Positions 8,797-17,818 of a DNA stretch of 22,572 nt are shown piece after piece. The position numbers and the translations under genes were made by a program. The notes under the pieces were generated by a model that saw nothing but the letters and a program-made list of their open reading frames with translations, made no database searches and had not been told where the DNA came from. Within the stretch, counting starts at the first letter, position 1; every line of letters starts with the position of its first letter. This DNA comes from Phoronis ovalis (taxonomy: Eukaryota; Phoronida; Phoronidae): contig JAOXYB010086830.1 in the NCBI GenBank assembly GCA_028565635.1, positions 1 through 22,572 on the forward strand, read 5' to 3'.

Positions 8797-10416
8797 CTAT
8801 CCGTCAGCATCAACGTACGGTAAAATTTGAATTAAATCACTATTATAAGATGTTAATGATACTGTTGAGGCCCAATCATGCCAAGCACCTTCACTATCAA
8901 AACAGCCATTGACACCTGGCCACTCATCATTATTTATTTTGTCCACTAATTTTGCATTTACAGGTTGCTTAACCAACTGAGATCCTTCTGTCAGTTTTGT
9001 TAAATCCTCCTCTTCTCCATCCTCTTCCCAATCATTAATTAATATTTTACTTGTATCTAAAGGTGGGAGTTCACTATAAATGTTTCTAAGTTCCTCCTCA
9101 ATTGTCAGTTTTGGTTTTGTTTCTTTTTTTATAAAATTTTCCTTCCTTTCCAATGATATATCAGTATTACTATCGAAAGAATCGCATTTTGTGTCATTGA
9201 GCTCTGGAGATTCTACTCGTCTTCTGTACGGTAGTGGACTGTCAGATCGGAAAGAATCTTCCACATGGGATGGTGTTACCGAAGTCTGCAAAAATTTCTT
9301 GACTAGTTCAGTTTTAACTTGACTTAAATCAGGTGTTGACGGAGGGACAGGGGTTGAGCCTGGTTTTCGTCTTGGGCGTGGTTTAGCAGCAGCAGGTACA
9401 ATTGATTCACGGATAGAATCTCGTTCCTTCATTATTTTGTTACTGGTAATTTTCTCGATTGTCTCGCTTTGGAATGAAATAGATTTATTTTTTGCTTGCA
9501 TTTCCGCAATGATTTGAGCAGTAGTTTTTACTTTAGGAGTCTTTGACACCGCAGGTGTTTTAACAAACTCCAAAGGTTTAGTCTTTTTTTCCTTTCTACT
9601 ATATTGAGTATTACTACTACAATTGGACACTAGACTTGTTTGACTTGTAGTCCGATGTATTATTGGTGTACTTGTTATAGGTCCTTGCCTTATAAGTCCA
9701 TTAATGACCGTCGAATCATTATCAGATTCTGGTGATATCCTATCACGCAGGTCAACTGCTCGTTTTTTGGACTTAGAATCACTATCATCATCCCGTGTTC
9801 TTTTCTTATTTGCAACATTTGTTTTTGATAAAGACTCACCGGGAGTATTGTTATTATTTGCACTTTTTGAAGATAATGGTGTGGAATGGATAGGTTTACC
9901 TGTAGCTTGACTTACTGGACTGTAGCTGGATTTAGCATAGGTGCCCTGTTTGTATGAAGTGGACTTAACTCCATCTCTTGCTAGAGGAGACACAGCATGC
10001 GCTTTTACACCACCAGGTACTGTCAATTGAGTTCTACCTGGAATTGTAACTTGTTTACCAGTAGATGGGGTAACTACTCGTCCGGTACCAGACGCAGAGG
10101 GGGTCAACGGTTTTCCACCAGATGGTGGAAGTGATCTAACATAACCAGATGGAGTTAAAGGTCGACTACCACCTGACGATGGGGTCAAAGGTCGGCTACC
10201 TCCAGAGGAAGGCGTCAACGGCCTTAGCAATGCAGGGCTGATTGACGGCGATATTCCTGGACGACCTTGATGCGCAGGTCTGTCAGCTCCATTGAGTCCT
10301 TTCTGTGTTACTAGAAGCTGCTGCCAACTTTTTACCAACTTTTTGGCTCGTTTTGCCAATTCTTCATTGTTGGTTTTCTTACGGAGATCATTCACATAGC
10401 GACCAAGTCGTGTTTC
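8797..10416 (-). CDS. MED26: MED26 exon 3 (large, terminal)
   Basis: 1620 nt; acceptor aatatag, stop TGA at 8797-8799. The true exon starts GAA ACA CGA (ETRLGRYV), seven codons upstream of the GTG that a simple ORF scan would pick. It carries the second half of the LW domain, the disordered middle and the Mediator-binding C-terminus. Confidence 0.95.
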   Translation of the reverse strand, partial: ETRLGRYVNDLRKKTNNEELAKRAKKLVKSWQQLLVTQKGLNGADRPAHQGRPGISPSISPALLRPLTPSSGGSRPLTPSSGGSRPLTPSGYVRSLPPSGGKPLTPSASGTGRVVTPSTGKQVTIPGRTQLTVPGGVKAHAVSPLARDGVKSTSYKQGTYAKSSYSPVSQATGKPIHSTPLSSKSANNNNTPGESLSKTNVANKKRTRDDDSDSKSKKRAVDLRDRISPESDNDSTVINGLIRQGPITSTPIIHRTTSQTSLVSNCSSNTQYSRKEKKTKPLEFVKTPAVSKTPKVKTTAQIIAEMQAKNKSISFQSETIEKITSNKIMKERDSIRESIVPAAAKPRPRRKPGSTPVPPSTPDLSQVKTELVKKFLQTSVTPSHVEDSFRSDSPLPYRRRVESPELNDTKCDSFDSNTDISLERKENFIKKETKPKLTIEEELRNIYSELPPLDTSKILINDWEEDGEEEDLTKLTEGSQLVKQPVNAKLVDKINNDEWPGVNGCFDSEGAWHDWASTVSLTSYNSDLIQILPYVDADG

Positions 10417-13400
10417 CTATATTAAATAAAATGTTAACTTTTAACATTTCTGTATTTTTTAACTAGCTTTCTGGTTTTAATCATGTCAACTTTAAACATT
10501 CAACTACACATTTAAACTACGCTACACAGAAACAGTGTACTTTTCGAGATCTTGTAATTCCATCCATTGTAAACATAAATAACATTAAAAGCAATGAATC
10601 AGTACAAATATCCGGACTACTAAGATTTATCACTGTACAGAGTAGATTTTAACAGCAACCCTCTCTGACTCTCCCATCAGTCCCTGCAGCATTCTGAAAT
10701 TCTGTGGCACATATGGAATCCCCCAGAAAACATGTTTATAAATTAATTTTACCATACAGTTGTTTATTACAAAACAAATAATTTAACCAACAATCTAATT
10801 CACTGCAGCACTGTGTCTGTTCAATTCTAAGATGGTGGCACTACAAACACTTCCAGAAACCTTGGACATGTCAGGGCTCGACATCTATGTTGGTCCCAGA
10901 GCCCGAGGCCATTAAAATGTTGTTTGGGCCACATGAACTGCAGCGGCAGTTGGCCCGATGGGTCACCTACTGACACCATCCTCCCGGTCTCCATTTAAAC
11001 TATTTTTAATATCAAACACAAAAAGACGTTTCCAATCATCATTTGGCAAGCAATTAGCAACTGGAAATTGCGTATCGTTTTTTTTGGCTTGTCAATTTTT
11101 TTTCCAAGCAAACTTTCACTGTAAAAAGTGCTTTGGGCGCTCGCACAAAAATACTGGGCTCCCAGAAATTAAATGGGGCCACTTGATTTGGAACACAGGG
11201 CTACCACTTATTTTCAGCAGGTGTCAAGCCCTGCATATCAGATGTTTCCTACTAAGCATGAGAAATGCAGTAAACAGCCATGGAACAACGACTGTCAAAA
11301 TAGCTGAACCCAAAACTGCTGTTCATGGAGAATACTTATTTTTGGACTTACCTCCAAATCATTTCTTGTTATTGGAAAAGTTTCCAAAATAGAGATCACC
11401 CCCACCACACCAGCCATGTCCACAACCTAAAATTAAATAAAAACAACTATTCAAGAAAGCATGATCATGATAGATTGACAGTAGTAAAAATTGATGTGAT
11501 AATAACAGTCTCCAAACAGACCACATAGATACATTTTATAAGAAGTTCCCCAGAATACAATTAGGTCCAATATTTTAAAGCAAACATTAAATCTCAAAAC
11601 AGTTGCATATTCAACTCAACAAGCAAAGTTTGAAACAGTAGTTTAACATGACTTCTTTTAAAGTACACAAAAAATAAATGGCAATATGTCCTTATCAGGC
11701 AGTAAATAAATTGTTTCAAGGTGTCACCTTTGAGTTCCCAAGAATTTTTACATAAGCAGCATTCCCAAAATAATTGCTTAGCTGTACTTTAGAGTTTAAG
11801 TTACTATGGAAATAATACAATAACATTTTATAATTCGTATGTAGTTTCTGATAATTTTTGGTTTAACATGGTGTCAGTTCTGACAAGCTCCAAGGATTCA
11901 AACTACGAATTTATTTTTAAAATATCACAGTTTGTTTTTAAACCATAGACACTGAATGAATAGATAAAATATTACAAGGGTTAAAAGGTTAAAAAATTAA
12001 ATCACAATGTTCTTTGTTAAACAATTCTTGTCAACCCAACATGGGCAAGTCAAAAGTAGCACATTGTGCACTTGGTCACAGAAAGTAAGCTGTAGGAGTG
12101 GTCGGAAAACAGACAGCTTTAATCATGAAATTCTTAAGTATAATTTGGTATTGCCTAGTACACCAAAGACACTGATATTCAATAGTGTACTTTAAAAGGA
12201 GTGAATCCATTTTTTTTATAGAACATGTTTCAGGTGCTAAAAGCTTAATTATATATCCAGACGTCTACCACAGAGGCATAACAACTGCACACAGGTTGCC
12301 TCAGTTACAACAATTTTCACATCAAACCTTTACTTATTTTTTGTTTGCTGCAGAATTTTTATAAAAACTATAATTTTTTGATTTTAAACAAATAGCTCTG
12401 CCTAATAAATTATTCAATTTGTTTAATAAAACCAATACATATAAACATGACATATGTCTACTGATTTGCAGCAGATATCCTAGACATTACATGTAAAACT
12501 AATGTGAACCATGATATGGAGGAGTCAATGAATAAAACTTATACATCACTCTTTACAAATCTTGGCCACATGTACAAGTTGACATTAGATAGTTAGGTAT
12601 TGCCATGAACTACTTACTTGTTTAGTGCCTTGTAATATGAATTCATATAACATTGTATCCCAAGGTGATCTTCACAATAATTCTAAATATCTTTCAGTTT
12701 ACAAGACTGTGACCACAAATATGGCCAGTTCAGTCATGGATATTAACGTATTAGCCAATCAAAAGACCAGATAATTTTGATTTGATCAGGGGACAGGATG
12801 TTAGGAAGAATCTGTGCATTTCCCACCACTACACCTAACACTTATTACTGAAATTGTTCATAATGACAATTGATCTCTTAAAAAAATATTATTTGTTACT
12901 TTCCAAGGTGCACAATTCTAAGCAATATGTCTAATAGTATTCTTGCCTTAGTACATTTACAAACCTTCCAGCTCTATGTTTTCATTTAAGCCTTCTTGCA
13001 AATTCTATATACATGTTAAGAAGCTAAAGATCTTACACATATCTTTAAGTTATCTAATTGATATATCAGTTTCATACAAAAATGTTGTGTACCCAGCTAT
13101 GAAATAAAATAAATATTCCACCGAAAGGTAGAACAAGATGCTGACATATATTAATGCAAGTTAAAACCTACGACCCTATAGCAAGCCACACACTGCCATG
13201 TAGAAAATATATGTCCAGGACTAGATTTGACTGACATAATAGTTTCCTACAAATATAATACCATCTCGCATGTGGACAACTGAGCAAAACAAAAATTACT
13301 GAGCAAACCAAAAACAAACGAGATGTTGGCATTTTGTCTTTTCGATTAAAATTAATTATTAATTAATGAGTACAAAAAGTAAAATTGTCTTTATATATAG

Positions 13401-13879
13401 ACACAAGACCTCCCTATAGAATAGAATACTGGAAAAGCAGTTAAAAATGTATCATCAAAACAGCAATTTCAGAACATCAAAATTTTGAATACTTCTAAAC
13501 TATCATTTTACGAGCATCGTAAAAATTGTAAAAGTAGACATCTCATTCTCAAGTTTCAGTCGCTGTCTCTACTGTAGCAGCTTTAATTTACACGTCTATC
13601 CAGTGTCATATTATTACACATCCTGCCAAAACTGATAAGGAAAGCGTACGCATGAAGTCATTTCCGTGGCTATTGTGCAAGTGGAGAAATTATGCTGTAT
13701 GGTAGAGCGGCTACTACTGACATTGTCAGAAAGTGAGACCGGGTTTCAATTATCACGCCAATCCAGAGCGGCTCCGATAGATGACAATTTCTTTACAATA
13801 TAGCTGAAAAACTTACATTGTTATCTTTGTCCAATGCCTTGAGTAACGTTTCTTTGATTTCCTGGGGAGTGCACTGCAT
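8797..13879 (-). CDS. MED26: MED26, Mediator complex subunit 26, complete, 3 exons
   Basis: Exons 13817-13879, 11352-11426 and 8797-10416 (minus strand) join in phase 0 throughout, giving 585 residues; human MED26 has 600. MED26 is a Mediator subunit that links the complex to RNA polymerase II and hands over from TFIID to ELL/EAF elongation factors. Residues 1-85 form the TFIIS N-terminal (LW) domain: CTPQEIKETLLKALD, then VVDMAGVVGVISILETFPIT, then ETRLGRYVNDLRKK and NEELAKRAKKLVKSWQQLL, very close to vertebrate MED26. Residues about 110-155 are Thr-Pro repeats; the middle is basic and disordered and includes TPKVKTTAQIIAEMQ. The C-terminus (WHDWASTVSL to ILPYVDADG) matches the Mediator-binding C-terminal domain. 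The start ATG at 13877-13879 gives an N-terminus of the family's usual length. The gene is divergent from the Tctex1 gene and convergent with STIL. Confidence 0.95.
10132..10221 (-). repeat. MED26: Coding 30-bp repeats: PLTPSSGGSR motif in MED26
   Basis: Two full copies (10192-10221 and 10162-10191) and a partial third (10132-10161) encode PLTPSSGGSR, PLTPSSGGSR and PLTPSG. A further PLTPS follows shortly after. The two full copies are identical in protein but differ at seven of 30 nucleotides, all synonymous. Confidence 0.9.
10417..11351 (-). other. MED26 intron 2
   Basis: GT-AG intron of 935 bp. It contains a hAT-like short element at 10872-11233; no other coding seen. Confidence 0.85.
10872..11233. 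mobile_element. Candidate non-autonomous hAT-like element (MITE) in MED26 intron 2
   Basis: The left end CAGGGCTCGACATCT (10872) and the inverted right end CAGGGCTTGACACCT (complement of 11219-11233) match at 13 of 15 positions. CAGGG-type ends are typical of hAT transposons. The interior is GC-richer than the flanks and has GGGCCAC / GGCCCGA-type subrepeats. I could not see a clean 8-bp target duplication, so the insertion is old or my borders are slightly off. There is no transposase. Confidence 0.5.
11352..11426 (-). CDS. MED26: MED26 exon 2 (75 nt)
   Basis: Acceptor taattttag, donor GTAAGTCC, exactly 25 codons in phase 0. It encodes VVDMAGVVGVISILETFPIT then RNDLE, aligning with the middle helices of the LW domain (human equivalent region ends KEALE just before ETRLG). 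Found by looking for the missing peptide between exons 1 and 3; too short for ORF detection. Confidence 0.93.
11427..13816 (-). other. MED26 intron 1 (2.4 kb), nothing else seen
   Basis: AT-rich GT-AG intron. I see only simple-sequence features, such as a 19-bp imperfect tandem repeat (ACTGAGCAAA unit) near 13279-13316 flanked by CATCTCG / CGAGATG. No exon-like ORF on either strand. Confidence 0.75.
13817..13879 (-). CDS. MED26: MED26 exon 1 (coding part)
   Basis: 63 nt from ATG (13877-13879) to donor GTAAGTTT, 21 codons beginning MQCTPQEIKETLLKALDKDN. This matches the first helix of the MED26 LW domain. A longer open frame that overlaps it on the same strand (to 14214) is in a different phase and is not the protein. 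Confidence 0.92.
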
Positions 13880-13939
13880 TGGGGCCACTGGAAGGCTACC
13901 AATTTATGGAATTTTGCCAGCCAAGTGACCGCCTTGTCT

Positions 13940-14070
13940 TCGAGAATGGCGGACCTGCAGACATTACTGACACACTGAATTATGGGATACCAATCTCCGA
14001 ACATGACGTCAGGCGCGCTCGAAGATGACGTCAAAAAGGATTCGGCTATTTCCGCAAGGTCACGTGAACG
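13940..14070 (-). promoter_or_regulatory. MED26 proximal promoter: two CRE palindromes, E-box, YY1-like site
   Basis: Two perfect TGACGTCA sites (14004-14011 and 14026-14033), an E-box CACGTG (14061-14066) and an AATGGCGG (YY1-like) at about 13945-13952 lie 65-190 bp upstream of the MED26 ATG, in a patch richer in GC than the surroundings. These are binding-site matches only; no TATA box is obvious and the transcription start is not known. Confidence 0.55.
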
Positions 14071-15133
14071 GAAATGACCCTGTTTAAGGTTAAAGGCAAT
14101 TTTCTGACGCCTGACACCTAGTGGTAGATACGAAGAACGACTGTAATAAAACTGGCATATGACTTTATGTACCCGAGTATATCTAGTAGTCATGGTAGCC
14201 AGTTTAAAAGTCACAAGTGCTTCATTTCAAACAAAATTAAATGCGATGCAAAAAAAAAAAATAATTTTTGTGCATTAAAAATTTGATAAAAGTCAATAGA
14301 TGGAACTTAATAAGTCCCACATGTCTTGTTCAACAATTTGGGAAGAATACGCATACTTTATATTTAAGAAAAGTACTTCTTGATGTTAAAGTGTGTTCTT
14401 CTCGCGGGAATTTTCAAAGGGGATTCTTCTAAAGTTATGTTTTAATCGATCGACAAAATGTGAGAAATACTACTCATTTCCAAATAAACGAATGACCCTG
14501 TAAATTAGTTTAAACACCAAGCAAATATTATTTTTATACTTGGGACGATTGGTTTTTACAAATTAAGTATGCACACAGCATCCTGCGCTTTTATCTGTCT
14601 GTCGGAATGTTTACTGTCGCTATTTGATATATTTTCAAACTTGTCTTCAAGCAAAACAAACTGTGAATAGTATAATACCTCTTAACTTGACTTAATCACT
14701 ATTATCGGACAGGTCTGGGTATCTTGTTACTGTTGTTACGCTAGTCGATTCATATACCTTTTATTTTCGATATCAAATAGTTATCATGCACCGTCTGCCA
14801 TATGTTTTCTGCTTCTAGCATATTACCTGATTGGAAGCTTATTTTTACATTTACCAAAAAGGCAATTAGTGGACAAGTTGGCATTATTTTTGGTAAGAGT
14901 TTCCTGAAATTCGGGGCTAGAAAAGGTAGGAAATCGTCGATCGGGGTCCCCGGTCGGGGTCGTACCAAATGATGGTACTTTTTCGTTTTTGCCGGGCATG
15001 CAGCGTTAGAACTTAGATAGTTCATGTGTTTGACAAATTTAATTTGCATAGTTCTTTTCCCCGATACTTGTTTCAATTTATTTAAAAGTCTGTTATATTA
15101 AGGGTTTGCTGCATTATTTTAAATACCTCATAA
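14071..15133. other. Intergenic region between divergent MED26 and Tctex1 gene
   Basis: AT-rich apart from a short GC-rich patch at about 14930-14980 with two TCGGGGTC copies and a GTACCA/TGGTAC inverted pair. An unsupported minus-strand ORF at 14750-15076 resembles nothing I know. This region should hold the Tctex1 gene promoter and any untranslated first exon. Confidence 0.5.
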
Positions 15134-15838
15134 ATGTTTAGACTTTACAAAGACTTTTTCCTTGAAGGTTCGTCTGTTCTATTTGAAGAAAATATGTCAG
15201 CCAGTTCAAAAAAACAGGAACCGTTAGCTGGTGTAAGGGAAGAAAATGATGAAAATATGAGTGACTTCGTATCCAGCAACGCTAGTAACAAAATATCTGG
15301 AAGCAAAGGTGTATACCTGGAACCATTTATTCCAATCAAGAAACCTTTTGTAAAGCGAGCAAGCCTGGCAACAATTGAAAAACGCCTTTCCCAGTCTTCC
15401 TTTCTTTCGCACGAAAGTAAACATAACGATGTTGACACAACACCACGACCAGCTAGTAGCATTCAAAATGGTCAGAAATTTGTTGCCTGTACATATAAAT
15501 TGGGCCCTGGAGACAAAGAAATTTTCAATTCTAGTAAAGCAGAGATGTTGATTATGGCTTTGTTAAAATCTCATTTAGATGGAAAGCAATATGATCAGAA
15601 GACATGCGGAAACCTATCGAAGTCTCTTACAGATTTGGTCAAGAATAAAATAAAAGAAATGACATTTCATCGATACAAAATTGTTTGCTCAGTTATTATT
15701 GGTGAGCACAGCAGACAAGCCTGCCAAATTGCCAGCAGATGTCTCTGGAATGCAGATACAGATAGATACGCATCTGTGCACTATTCAAATGGAAAGTTAT
15801 TTGCTATTGCCAATGTTTATGCAACATATTTCGAATAA
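15134..15838 (+). CDS. Tctex1-domain dynein light chain (DYNLT5/DYNLT4-like), complete, single exon
   Basis: 234 residues from the first ATG, which is immediately preceded by an in-frame TAA. A second in-frame ATG at 15194 would give 214 residues (MSASSKKQEP). Residues about 1-118 are polar and probably disordered, with a basic Ser motif KRASLATIEKRLS. Residues about 119-234 are a complete Tctex1 domain: CTYKLGPGDKEIF, QYDQKTCGNLSKSLTDLVKN, HRYKIVCSVIIGE, then ASRCLWNADTDRYASVHYS and the terminal LFAIANVYATYFE, the family's usual C-terminal strands. Members are light chains that bind dynein intermediate chains or act at cilia and axonemes. The length and N-terminal extension fit the TCTEX1D1/TCTEX1D4 type rather than the short DYNLT1/3 type. 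The exact paralog is uncertain. Confidence 0.88.
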   Translation: MFRLYKDFFLEGSSVLFEENMSASSKKQEPLAGVREENDENMSDFVSSNASNKISGSKGVYLEPFIPIKKPFVKRASLATIEKRLSQSSFLSHESKHNDVDTTPRPASSIQNGQKFVACTYKLGPGDKEIFNSSKAEMLIMALLKSHLDGKQYDQKTCGNLSKSLTDLVKNKIKEMTFHRYKIVCSVIIGEHSRQACQIASRCLWNADTDRYASVHYSNGKLFAIANVYATYFE

Positions 15839-15855
15839 AACCTGTTCTGAATAAA
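15834..15855 (+). promoter_or_regulatory. Poly(A) signals, one overlapping the Tctex1 gene stop codon
   Basis: AATAAA at 15834-15839 includes the TAA stop codon (15836-15838); a second AATAAA is at 15850-15855. The second is the likelier working signal. Either gives a very short 3' UTR. Confidence 0.6.
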
Positions 15856-17535
15856 TGTATATGTTGTGATCATACACGGAATTGATGTATTTACTCTTTT
15901 GTCTAGACTGATACCAGTCGTTAGAAACAGCTAGTGAATTGGATTAATTGTAGTTAATACTGATACAATATCTGCGATAAACTGAGCATACAATACATAG
16001 TTTCTACAATAAACTGAGCTCCATCCAAGCTCTGTTACAGTGCTTAAGACCCGGGGCTTGAGAATACACTGACATATGTTTTGGTATATATGTTGATATG
16101 CTATATGTACAGTGTGTACTGCGTTATCTATGTTACTAACTTTTTTTAACTAAATTCAAAACAAATAAAAGTGAGCTAGATAAGCTAATTTTTTTGTTCT
16201 TTATATTTAAAGGAAAATTAATTTTAATCAATTTTTTTTAATTATAAGATATTTATTTCAATTATCTATAATACCAGAACTGACTTATGTCATGCGAAAT
16301 TAAAATTACAATTTTGTCATATTTCAAGTTTTTAATATTTTTCAATGAAATAATTGCAATGTCTTAATTGCCAGTAAACTTATATCATTCCTTAGCACCA
16401 TTACATTAAGAGTAGCAACCATGTACACATATAGATAAAAGTTTAATACCATCGAAGCAAACCAGGTGTAGCCTGTAATTATAGAGTATGATTATTATCA
16501 CAGATGTGGCATTTTAAATGTCTTCAATAAAATTTTTGATACATTATATCTGAAGTGAACTGATGGTGAATTTCTCTGATGACGCATTTTTTCACTTTGT
16601 GGGTCACTTGCTACTGAACATTGTATATTGCTTTTTAAAACAACAAAGATACCTCCATATAAAATAGTCCAAAGTATTTATTATTGAATTTTTTTATACA
16701 AATAAACATTTTATAGGGTACAATACTTTATTCTTAGTCGGAATTTCGTTAGCTTGTTGCAGATTGGAGAATACAATAACACTCGAGACATCTTATCTGC
16801 TGGTTTATCGTTGCCTTTCATATTATTTGTTTCTCATCAAAAAGCTACAACATCAAAGCGCATAGCTTGAATCTAAAACATGCAGTGTTTAATTTCAAGA
16901 AAACCGTTTTTTGGAACTTTTACAGAATATATGATAGATGATGTTTCTAAAACTTACTTTACATACAATATTGGACTAGAAAGGGTGAAAAAATACTCCA
17001 GATATTTTCTAGACATGCTACAACTCCAAGATAATTTGATTACAAACTAAATTTTCCAGTGTAGTACTTCACAGCACTTGACTCTTCATGAAAGACACAA
17101 TAAAGTCTTGATATAGACCACATGTACAGATGTCTAACAGGATATCTGTTAACCGTTCCATTCATTGTGTTTCCAAACCTCCCCAGTACTAGTCAGCTAC
17201 ACTTTCCACAGTGAATGTACAAGCCAGTGCAGAGTAAATGCTGTTGAAAGATCCACAATTTAAGGGATGACTTTAAACACAACTGCGTAACTACAATTTT
17301 AACCCAGCTTAAACAGAACAGTACCAATTTAATTGTGTAGCAAATGTTATATTCAGTCGTATACAGCCAATAAGAAATATTCACTAATGTTTACAATAAA
17401 ACAGTTTTAAAATGTAAGAATTCCATTAGTTTCCAATCAAATGCAAAATTTAAATGATCTGTCTCTCTCATATATGATACACAAAAAATTCCAGAAGAAC
17501 ACAGTAAAATAAACAAGGTTTTCCTACATTCTGCA
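15856..17535. other. Convergent intergenic region and SREK1 3' UTR
   Basis: 1.7 kb of AT-rich sequence without credible coding. Minus-strand AATAAA hexamers at 16727-16732 and 16677-16682 are candidate ends for the SREK1 transcript, which would give a 3' UTR of about 0.8 kb; ATTAAA-type variants lie nearer the stop. Confidence 0.5.
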
Positions 17536-17818
17536 TCAATCGCTATCCATATCCATATCAATACTTTGTAAGTTGTCATTTTCTAGCGGTTTGCTGATTT
17601 CTTCTTCTTCTTCAGAAGAGCTATCTACAACTTTAGGAGGTTTTAATAGTTTATCATCATTTTCACTACTGTTATATCCTTTCTCTTCTTCGTCATAATC
17701 TCTTTTAATTGGCGCTTTAAGTTTTTCTTCCCTCTCATGAGATCTACGATGTTTTCTCTCTCGATCCCTGTCTCGACTTTTGCTACGATCACGTACTTTT
17801 TTCTTTTCCTTATGACGT
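17536..17818 (-). CDS. SREK1: SREK1 last coding exon, basic then acidic tail
   Basis: 283 nt, acceptor tatttcag, stop TGA at 17536-17538. It begins with a basic RD/RE/RS stretch (RDRSKSRDRDRERKHRRS), then becomes acidic: YDEEEKGY, DSSSEEEEEIS and a terminal IDMDMDSD. The S-S-S-E-E-E runs are typical casein kinase 2 sites. Confidence 0.88.

Noticed and set aside
10958-11392. 144-residue plus-strand ORF
   Set aside because: It covers the hAT-like element and the antisense of MED26 exon 2; no transposase motifs.
13262-13325. Short repeats with CATCTCG/CGAGATG flanks
   Set aside because: Too short and imperfect to separate from chance; noted under the intron entry only.
13813-14214. 133-residue minus-strand ORF overlapping MED26 exon 1
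   Set aside because: It is in a different phase from the MED26 coding exon, spans the promoter motifs and shows no family resemblance; MED26 exon 1 explains the coding part.
14750-15076. 108-residue minus-strand ORF upstream of the Tctex1 gene
   Set aside because: No recognisable domain, no spliced continuation that I can see, low-complexity context; likely chance in intergenic DNA.
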